From contig CAZJBP010000094.1 of assembly GCA_964544115.1 (NCBI GenBank), forward strand, positions 1-14,850: a DNA stretch of 14,850 bases, read 5' to 3'. The notes below the pieces were generated by a model. It saw nothing but the letters and a program-made list of their open reading frames with translations. It searched no databases and was not told the origin of the DNA. Both the position numbers and the translations under genes were made by a program. This DNA is from CAZJBP01 sp964544115 (GTDB lineage: Bacteria > Verrucomicrobiota > Kiritimatiellia > UBA8416 > JADHWI01). The stretch's first letter is position 1, and each line of letters begins with the position of its first letter. Shown piece after piece: positions 6,203-14,850 of this stretch.

Positions 6203-8692
6203 ATGGTCATTCGGGCGCGAATCTGGTTCACGTTCCTCCCGCTGGTGCTGGTGGCCATGCTCAGCGTGGCCTACATCGCCATCCGCGGGATGAACCGGAA
6301 CTATGACGACGCCGTCACCACCTGGAACGAGATTTCAGCGTGCCGCGCGGAGTACCGCGGCCTGAGCGATGCCATTTCGGCCGCCGCCAATGAACCCCAG
6401 AGCCGGCAGTTCCGGGAACTGGAGAGCCGGTTCGCGATTCGGCTGGAGAACGCCGACCAGCGCGTCGCCCGCTTCCGCCTCAACATCAGCCACTTCGTGC
6501 GCAGTTTCTGCATCGCCATCGGCCTGACGCTGCTGGTGACTTCGGCGGCGGGCTACATGATGGCCCGGCGTTTTTCAGAGCCGATCACCGACCTTCGCCG
6601 CCGCGCCCGCGCCATCGCCGCCGGCAACCTGTCGGTCTCGGCCACCGTGGCCGCACCCGACGAACTGGCGGATCTGTCGACAGACATCGACACCATGCGA
6701 AACCGTTTGCAGCTGCAGATCCGGGAGCTGGACCGGCAGGTCGCGGAGCGCACCGAGAGCCTCCTGCAGCGCGAGGGCGAGTTTCGGGCGGTGTTCATGG
6801 CCAGCGCGGTCGGGTTGCTCCGCACCGACGACGCCGGCCACATCCTGGACGCCAACCCCGCCATCCAGCGCATGCTGCGGTACGATGCGGAGGATCTCTG
6901 CCGGCTGACGGTCAAAGACATCACCTACCCCGCCGACTGGGAGACCGAGAAGGAGAACCTCCGCGCGCTGGTCGACCGGCAGAGCAGCACGGTCGCGCGA
7001 GAGAAGCGCTACGTGTGCAAGGACGGCTCCCTGCTGTGGGCCCGGGTGAGCCTCTCCGCCATCCGCGACGGCGCGGGCCATCCGCGTTTCCTGATCGCTG
7101 TGATTGCCGACATTTCGGAGGAAAAGAAGAGCCGGGAAGCTCTCGCCGCGCGCGAGCGCGAATACCGACTCCTGTTCAGCTCCATGTCGACCGGCTTCGC
7201 GCTGCACGAACTGCTGGTCGACAGCGACGGCCGGCCGCGCGACTACCGGTTCCTCGATCTCAACCCCGCGTTCGAGGCTCTCACCGGGCTGCGCGCTGCG
7301 GACGCCGTCGGCCGCACGGCCATCGACGTCTACGGCGATGCGCTGGATCCGTTCTGGGTCGAGACCTACGGGCGCGTGGCGCTGTCCGGCCAGCCGGAGA
7401 CATTCGAACACCACAGCCGGGAGATCGGCAAGGACGTCTACGTGACGGCCTACAGCCCGCAGCACATGCGGTTTGCGGTCCTGTTCACCGACATCACCTG
7501 GCGCAAGCAGGCCGAAGAGGAGCGCCTGCGACTGGAGCGCCAGATGCAGCACGCACAGAAGCTCGAGAGCCTCGGCGTGCTCACCGGCGGCATTGCCCAC
7601 GATTTCAACAACCTGCTGATGGGCATCCTCGGCAGCGCCGACCTCGCGCTGAACCGACTGGCTCCGAACGACACGCTCCGCGCAGAGCTGGACGAGATCG
7701 TCAAGGCGTCCAAGCGCGCCGCGGAACTATGCCGCCAGATGCTCGCCTACTCCGGCCGGGGCAAGTTCGTGATCGAACCAATCCATCTGACCCACATGGT
7801 CGAGGACATGCGCAACATGCTGGACCTTTCGGTCGCCAAGACGGCGCACCTGGTCCTGAACCTCCAGCCTGACATCCCCCTCGTCTCCGGAGACGCCACG
7901 CAACTGCGGCAGATTGTCATGAACCTGGTCATCAACGCCTCCGAGGCGATCAGCCCGGCCGCGGGCGTCATCACCATCGCCACAGGGGTCCGCGAGTGCG
8001 CCCGGACCGACCTCCAGCAGACGGAGATCCCAGACGAGTTGCCTCCGGGGCCGTACGCCTTCATCGAAGTGCGAGACACCGGCTGCGGCCTGACCCCCGA
8101 GGTGCGGGAGCGGATCTTCGATCCCTTCTTCACGACCAAGTTCGCCGGCCGCGGCCTGGGCATGGCCGCCGTACTGGGCATCCTGAGAGGCCACCGCGGC
8201 ACCATCCGTATCTCGTCGGAAGTCGGAAAGGGCAGCGCGTTCCTGATTCTCCTTCCCATCTCCCGTCAGCCGCTGGTGCCACGGGCGGATGAAACCGGCG
8301 GACACGCCCGCCTTTCGGGGCCGCGCAAGGGCACCGTCCTGCTCGCCGACGACGAGGATGTGGTGCGCATGGTCAGCCGCAGCATGCTCGAGCGAGCCGG
8401 GTTCACGGTCATGACCGCCGCCAACGGCGAGGAAGCTGTTCACCTGTTCGAATCGGCAAGGGGCAGCATCCTCTGCGTGATTCTGGACCTTACCATGCCG
8501 GTCATGGGTGGCGAAGAGGCGTTCAACCACATACGGGCCCTTTCACGCGACGTGCCGGTCATCGTCTCCAGCGGCTACGACGAACATGACATCGCCCCTC
8601 GCTTTGCGGGCCTGGGGCTGTCGGGATTCATCCAGAAACCCTACACGGGATCCCGGCTGATGGATGTTGTGCAATCGGCCATCGGCGACTGA
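6203..8692 (+). CDS. Hybrid sensor histidine kinase: HAMP, two PAS, HisKA, HATPase, receiver
   Basis: This is a membrane-bound hybrid sensor kinase of 829 residues. The N-terminal helix is at about 6-27. A small periplasmic sensor (about 28-102) has no recognisable fold. The second helix is at about 103-122, then a HAMP linker and a coiled coil. Two PAS domains follow (about 193-310 and 318-435), each ending in a PAC-like DIS/DITxxK segment. The phosphoacceptor H466 is in GGIAHDFNNLLMGI. The ATPase domain has N578 in NLVINASEAI, DTGCGL, FDPFFTTKFAGRGLGMAAV and a lid typical of this subclass. The C-terminal receiver has D716/D717, phosphoacceptor D762 (VILDLTMPVMGG) and K812 (QKPY). No DNA-binding output and no partner regulator gene are present, so the output is unknown. 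GTG 6197 is an alternative start. Its ribosome site is weak (GGGTGG close to the ATG). Confidence 0.93.
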   Translation: MVIRARIWFTFLPLVLVAMLSVAYIAIRGMNRNYDDAVTTWNEISACRAEYRGLSDAISAAANEPQSRQFRELESRFAIRLENADQRVARFRLNISHFVRSFCIAIGLTLLVTSAAGYMMARRFSEPITDLRRRARAIAAGNLSVSATVAAPDELADLSTDIDTMRNRLQLQIRELDRQVAERTESLLQREGEFRAVFMASAVGLLRTDDAGHILDANPAIQRMLRYDAEDLCRLTVKDITYPADWETEKENLRALVDRQSSTVAREKRYVCKDGSLLWARVSLSAIRDGAGHPRFLIAVIADISEEKKSREALAAREREYRLLFSSMSTGFALHELLVDSDGRPRDYRFLDLNPAFEALTGLRAADAVGRTAIDVYGDALDPFWVETYGRVALSGQPETFEHHSREIGKDVYVTAYSPQHMRFAVLFTDITWRKQAEEERLRLERQMQHAQKLESLGVLTGGIAHDFNNLLMGILGSADLALNRLAPNDTLRAELDEIVKASKRAAELCRQMLAYSGRGKFVIEPIHLTHMVEDMRNMLDLSVAKTAHLVLNLQPDIPLVSGDATQLRQIVMNLVINASEAISPAAGVITIATGVRECARTDLQQTEIPDELPPGPYAFIEVRDTGCGLTPEVRERIFDPFFTTKFAGRGLGMAAVLGILRGHRGTIRISSEVGKGSAFLILLPISRQPLVPRADETGGHARLSGPRKGTVLLADDEDVVRMVSRSMLERAGFTVMTAANGEEAVHLFESARGSILCVILDLTMPVMGGEEAFNHIRALSRDVPVIVSSGYDEHDIAPRFAGLGLSGFIQKPYTGSRLMDVVQSAIGD

Positions 8693-8713
8693 ACGACGTC
8701 CCGGCGGGCGGTC

Positions 8714-9619
8714 TCAGCGCGCGCGCCCGTGGCCGAACAGCCAGATCGCCGCCACCATCAGCACGGCGGCGGCACACCTCCGGACCCGCACCCATCCCGG
8801 CGCTCGCTGCTCCAGGTGAAACCAGCCCATCGACGCCAGCCACATGCCGGCCAGGATCGAAAACAGTCCGCGTGTGGACTGCAGGATATTGCCGTATACG
8901 GCGCCGACCGACCCGAAACAGATGAACAGGCACACCATGGCCATGAGCCAGCAACACGCAAACGGCAGGGCCTGCACCCAGTCCACCCGCCCGATCCGCC
9001 GCCGCGCCAGCGGCAGGGCCACCAGCGCCACCGCGCCGCACAGGACATACGAGATGGACGTCCCGAGCACGCTGGCCTCGAACCGGCTGGGCAGACCCAG
9101 CGCGCCAAAGAGCTGCTCGATACACAGGTCCGACAGCGAGTAGTTGATGCACGTGAACAGCAGCCACGCCACTCCGTGCGGAGACAGGCTCACGCCGGAG
9201 AAGTTCAGGGACACGGCCGCCGTCACGCACAGCCCGACGGCCAGCCACTGCTCCGCAGCCAGCGGCCGGTGCATGAAACCCACGGTGATCACGGCCAGCA
9301 CGACGATCTTGAAGCCCAGCAGCGGGGCTACGCGGGAGGCCTCCGTGGTCCGCATGACCCGGAGAAGGCCCGCCTGTCCCAGCAGGTAGAACCCGCTTAC
9401 CCCAAGGGCCTGCCAGGCCCAGGCCGAGGGCGCGGCCACGCCCGGGCGCCAGGCCAGCGGCAGGATCGCCAGCGAGGCCGCACCCATCAGGATGTGCGCG
9501 GTGATCAGCAGGCGGATCACCCCGTCCTCGCGCCGGAGGACGAACAGGCGCGAGAAGACATACGCGCCGGACTGCAGCACGGCCGCCAGCAGTCCGAAGA
9601 GAATACCCGTCGCATGCAT
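8714..9619 (-). CDS. DMT superfamily (EamA-type) transporter
   Basis: The 301-residue protein is almost entirely hydrophobic, with about ten predicted membrane helices in two halves. This is the usual size and plan of drug/metabolite transporter superfamily proteins that move small metabolites. The second half contains a typical EamA end (GAVYGNILQSTRGLFSILAGMWLASMGWF...AAVLMVAAIWLFG). The charged C-terminus GHGRAR is short. The substrate cannot be inferred. ATG 9619 has GAGG (complement of 9625-9628) 5 nt upstream. It lies 51 nt downstream of the rdgC-like gene on the same strand and probably shares its transcript. Its 3' end faces the kinase gene across only 21 nt. Confidence 0.85.
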   Translation of the reverse strand: MHATGILFGLLAAVLQSGAYVFSRLFVLRREDGVIRLLITAHILMGAASLAILPLAWRPGVAAPSAWAWQALGVSGFYLLGQAGLLRVMRTTEASRVAPLLGFKIVVLAVITVGFMHRPLAAEQWLAVGLCVTAAVSLNFSGVSLSPHGVAWLLFTCINYSLSDLCIEQLFGALGLPSRFEASVLGTSISYVLCGAVALVALPLARRRIGRVDWVQALPFACCWLMAMVCLFICFGSVGAVYGNILQSTRGLFSILAGMWLASMGWFHLEQRAPGWVRVRRCAAAVLMVAAIWLFGHGRAR

Positions 9620-9636
9620 GTGCGCCTCGTCAGATG

Positions 9637-9659
9637 CCGGCGGGCGTTTCGGCCGCCGG
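9637..9659. repeat. GC-rich hairpin between rdgC-like and the DMT gene
   Basis: CCGGCGG (9637-9643) and CCGCCGG (9653-9659) form a perfect 7-bp stem with a 9-nt loop. It lies just after the TAG of the rdgC-like gene and before the ribosome site of the transporter gene. No T tract follows on the minus strand, so it is as likely a processing or attenuation structure within an operon as a terminator. Confidence 0.45.
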
Positions 9660-9670
9660 GCTGTGAGCGC

Positions 9671-10768
9671 CTAGATCTTGCCAGCCCGGTCGCGGGCCCA
9701 GCGCCGCATGTCGTCGCGGGTCCTGGGCCACACCTTGGCGCTGAACCGCTCGGCGTTAAACGCATCGAAGAACGCGAACAGCGCGTCCCGCAGCGCCGCC
9801 AGCATGAGCATGCGCCCGTGGAAGCGGCTGATGGCATCCAGGCCGTCCTCCTTGGGCAGTTTCACGCCGCGGAGCACCAGGGAGGGCGCGTCGAGGTTGA
9901 ACGACCAGGACATCTCGCCCCGGGCCAGGGTGATGCGGGCCCGCGCGAGCTTCTTTCCGGACACCAGCGAGGTCCTGGCCTCGGCGCTGAGTTGCGGCGC
10001 CCCCTTGCGCAGAAGGGCCACGTGCGCCCCCTCGCCTTCCATCACGAACATGAGCGGCCCCTCAACGGCCACGGCGAACTCCCCTTGGTCGCTGGCCAGC
10101 GTGCCGCCGCGCGCCTCGGAGTAGAACCACAGCCAGGTCAGGAAATCCATGCCGAGATTGTCGCCGGCCAGCTTGTCATCGAGTTCGTCGCTGAAGCTCG
10201 TCGGCGAGAGGTCGCGCGCATTGAGCTGGCTGCGCTTGAGCGCGGCGACCTCGGGCGTCACGGGCACCGGAGCCACCCCCGCGGTGTGGCGGAAGGCGAT
10301 GACGAAGGCATCGGACTGCTTGTCCGAGGTGGCGCCGGCATACAGCACTCCGCCCTCCTCGTCGAACACCCACGGGATGCCGCTCAGCGTGGGCGGCATC
10401 GTCGGCAGCAGGCGCTCAACCAGCGACCGCCGGATCTCGGTGCGGCGGGCGCGCGGCACGATATCGAGGCCGGAGGCCTGCAGCTCGGCCAGCTCCTCCA
10501 TGGCGCACTCCGCCCGCAGCAGGGCCTCGGGAATCTTGCGCTCCGCCCGGGCAAGCGTCAGGCGCAGGTAGCCGGCCGGCCGGCAGGATTCCTCGACCAC
10601 GCGGCGGTCCAGCAGGTGCCGGCCGGTCACCCAGCCGGTGAGCGGCTCCCGGCCCAGCGTATCCAGCGGCGGCAAGGCGTGCCGCGCAAAGCGCGCCACA
10701 TGGTCGCGAGGCAACCCCGACGGCAGGTAGTACATCCGAAACCCGATCGCTCCGCTCTCAAATCCCAC
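9671..10768 (-). CDS. RdgC-family recombination-associated protein
   Basis: The 365-residue protein resembles RdgC. E. coli RdgC is a toroidal DNA-binding protein that limits RecA access to DNA. Visible features are the N-terminal SGAIGFRMYYL strand, GWVTGRHLL (45-53) and a basic RAERKIPEALLRAE helix start (74-87). Further on are RRTEIRRSLVERLLPTMPPTLSGIPWVFDEEGGVLYAGATSDKQ..., an EFLTWLW-type motif (DFLTWLWFYSE), and a C-terminal helical end rich in Phe, Arg and Lys. It is longer than E. coli RdgC (303), as expected for a long-form relative. I chose GTG 10768 because GGGAGG (complement of 10777-10782) lies 8 nt upstream and VGFESG is the natural N-terminus. The frame stays open to 11071, but that extension is unrelated and overlaps lacZ. 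The gene is divergent from lacZ. Assignment rests on remembered motifs, so it is moderate. Confidence 0.66.
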   Translation of the reverse strand: MGFESGAIGFRMYYLPSGLPRDHVARFARHALPPLDTLGREPLTGWVTGRHLLDRRVVEESCRPAGYLRLTLARAERKIPEALLRAECAMEELAELQASGLDIVPRARRTEIRRSLVERLLPTMPPTLSGIPWVFDEEGGVLYAGATSDKQSDAFVIAFRHTAGVAPVPVTPEVAALKRSQLNARDLSPTSFSDELDDKLAGDNLGMDFLTWLWFYSEARGGTLASDQGEFAVAVEGPLMFVMEGEGAHVALLRKGAPQLSAEARTSLVSGKKLARARITLARGEMSWSFNLDAPSLVLRGVKLPKEDGLDAISRFHGRMLMLAALRDALFAFFDAFNAERFSAKVWPRTRDDMRRWARDRAGKI

Positions 10769-11069
10769 GTCGTCATCCTCCCTATCCCGACCTGAAAGGC
10801 TCGATCCACACCGCTCGGGGGACGACGGCCTCCAGAAGGCGCATCCCGTCGCGCCAAGGCCGCCGCCGCGCCAGCTGTCGCGGCCCGGAGCGCGGACTAT
10901 CCCCCATGCCCCCCGCCAATTCAACCCGAAAGCGGCGAGCCGAGGGCGCAGAGCGACGACGAACGTCGTGTGTGGCCGCGCATTCGGCTTGATTCCGTCC
11001 GGCATTCGGGCCAAAAGGCGGATTCCGACGGGTGGCGGGACGCCGCCCCGCCGGGGAGAGGACCGGCTC
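10769..11069. other. Non-coding gap between rdgC-like and lacZ with short repeats
   Basis: The 301 bases between divergent starts contain no convincing gene. Present are a 14-bp inverted repeat, ACGACG-AA-CGTCGT (10956-10969), a repeated GCATTCGG (10980-10987 and 11002-11009, 22 bp apart), and a repeated GATTCCG (10991-10997 and 11021-11027). These lie close upstream of the lacZ ribosome site and are the most likely place for a lacZ operator or promoter. I see no clear -35/-10 pair for either direction. The ORF frames passing through are extensions of the flanking genes. Confidence 0.6.
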
Positions 11070-14222
<3,153 letters not shown>

Positions 14223-14224
14223 CC

Positions 14225-14241
14225 CGTGCCTGGTCGGCACG
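14225..14241. terminator. Hairpin right after lacZ
   Basis: CGTGCC (14225-14230) and GGCACG (14236-14241) form a 6-bp perfect stem with a 5-nt loop, starting two bases after the lacZ TGA. No T tract follows, so termination would need a factor or the next structure. Confidence 0.4.
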
Positions 14242-14242
14242 C

Positions 14243-14276
14243 GACAATGGATGTTCCGGCCGGAACATTTATTGTC
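14243..14276. promoter_or_regulatory. 34-bp near-perfect palindrome between lacZ and fucI-like, possible operator
   Basis: The core ATGTTCCGGCCGGAACAT (14251-14268) is an 18-bp perfect palindrome. It is flanked by GACAAT (14243-14248) and ATTGTC (14271-14276), which continue the symmetry after a 2-bp mismatch on each side (GG/TT, still G-U pairs in RNA). Its form resembles the operators of LacI- or GntR-type sugar regulators. It could instead act as an RNA hairpin after lacZ. A candidate promoter for the downstream gene lies 36 bp past its end. Confidence 0.65.
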
Positions 14277-14312
14277 CTGTGAACCTGTTACCGCCCGCGG
14301 CCAAATGCTGGC

Positions 14313-14341
14313 TTGAACCGCCTGCGGCGCCTGTCTATCTT
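14313..14341 (+). promoter_or_regulatory. Possible promoter of the fucI-like gene
   Basis: TTGAAC (14313-14318, 4/6) is followed by a 17-bp spacer and TATCTT (14336-14341, 4/6). The predicted start is near 14348, giving a leader of about 57 nt before ATG 14405. The palindrome would be centred roughly 88 bp upstream, a position better suited to an activator or to a repressor acting on another start. Confidence 0.4.
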
Positions 14342-14404
14342 CGCCCCAACGCGTGCGGAACGCATTGATGCGACCCGCCGCCACCGCACCCGAGGAGATC
14401 GATC

Positions 14405-14850
14405 ATGATGACATCCAAGACCACCGCCAAGAACACGAAGGTTCCCGGCTCGATGGCCGCAAAGATCAAGGCCCGCAAGTTTCAGCCTTCTGCACGCCAG
14501 CTGGTCGGCCACGTGCCGACGATTGCCATCACGCCGGTGGCCGACGGGCGCACGGGCGCTTACGAGGGGAATGTCGAGGGCACCTGGCGCATGGTCGAGC
14601 GGGTGTACGACCTGATCACCCAGAACGTGTTTCTCCCCGACGGCACACCGGTGCGCGTGGTGGTGGCCCCGGAAATCGTCTACGGCCCCCGCACCGGGGC
14701 GCTGGCCCAGGAGCACTACACGCGCGAGGGCGTCAGCGCCAACATCTGGGTCAGCCGCTCGTGGGCCTACAGCGATGAACTGATGAGCGCCTGCCAGGGC
14801 ATCGGCTCGTCCGAGTGGCAGCAGGCTGCCTACGGGCTCAACCAGACCGA
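14405..14850 (+). CDS. L-fucose isomerase-like protein, 3' end cut by window edge
   Basis: This is the N-terminal part (148 residues) of a protein like L-fucose isomerase (FucI), which turns L-fucose into L-fuculose in the cytoplasm using Mn2+. The match is the start of the isomerase fold: IAITPVADGRTGAYEGNVEGTWRMVERVYDLI corresponds to the family's IGIRPVIDGR...E...M. It continues to VVVAPEIVYGPRTGALAQEHYTREGVSANIWVSRSWAYSDELM and ends in AAYGLNQT, just where FucI has GFNGTERPGA. An extra N-terminal stretch of about 36 residues, rich in Lys and Thr, precedes the fold. Catalytic residues lie beyond the window, and an arabinose or other aldose isomerase of the same superfamily is possible. ATG 14405 (or 14408) has GAGGAG (14392-14397) at 7 nt. 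It lies 182 nt after lacZ on the same strand. Confidence 0.78.
   Translation, partial: MMTSKTTAKNTKVPGSMAAKIKARKFQPSARQLVGHVPTIAITPVADGRTGAYEGNVEGTWRMVERVYDLITQNVFLPDGTPVRVVVAPEIVYGPRTGALAQEHYTREGVSANIWVSRSWAYSDELMSACQGIGSSEWQQAAYGLNQT

Noticed and set aside
6575..7600. A 341-residue minus-strand frame inside the sensor kinase
   Set aside because: It is antisense to HAMP and PAS coding sequence and has low-complexity composition.
8729..10795. A 688-residue open frame on the plus strand
   Set aside because: It lies opposite both the DMT transporter and the rdgC-like gene, is rich in Arg, Gln, His and Pro with no recognisable domain, and has no ribosome site.
10968..11069. Upstream extension of lacZ from 10968
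   Set aside because: It adds 34 Arg/Gly/Pro-rich residues through a repeat-bearing control region. ATG 11070 has a good ribosome site.

Overview
The window is a GC-rich, densely coded piece of a bacterial chromosome. It holds twelve protein genes, two of them cut by the window edges, and no RNA genes, mobile elements or CRISPR. Mixed housekeeping genes (tatA, smpB, rpoZ, era, a CDP-alcohol phosphatidyltransferase), a short divergent omega subunit, an RdgC-family protein of the long form, and a cytoplasmic family-2 beta-galactosidase next to an L-fucose-isomerase-like gene suggest a free-living, polysaccharide-using bacterium. My best guess is the PVC superphylum (Kiritimatiellota/Lentisphaerota-like). 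This is inference from protein character, not a computed placement.

Left block (1-3322, + strand): the 3' part of a CNNM/CBS/CorC-HlyC membrane protein, then an AI-2E/PerM-family membrane protein, then a single-pass membrane protein with a TPR-like region. The last gene converges on the next block across a short hairpin-bearing gap.

Housekeeping block (3409-about 6041, - strand). In transcription order it runs CDP-alcohol phosphatidyltransferase, era, rpoZ, smpB, tatA. The first two overlap as TGATG, which suggests translational coupling. rpoZ has its own near-consensus sigma-70-type promoter (TTGACA, 17 bp, TATAGT) and a TTG start set by a strong AGGAGGT. These genes serve membrane lipid synthesis, ribosome maturation, transcription, ribosome rescue and Tat export.

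Central and right part: a large hybrid sensor kinase (+) is divergent from the lipid gene and has no separate response-regulator gene beside it. It converges on a two-gene minus-strand unit of an rdgC-like gene followed by a DMT/EamA transporter gene. Divergent from rdgC-like, after about 300 bp of non-coding DNA with small repeats, lies a complete lacZ-type gene. It is followed by an L-fucose-isomerase-like gene that runs off the right edge. The lacZ-fucI gap holds a striking 34-bp near-perfect inverted repeat and a plausible promoter, the best candidate regulatory element in the window. lacZ and fucI together suggest use of galactose- and fucose-containing glycans.

I do not see a convincing novel multi-gene system. 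The interesting items are regulatory: the 14243-14276 palindrome, the rpoZ start architecture, and a lipid-gene promoter whose -10 box overlaps a candidate start codon.
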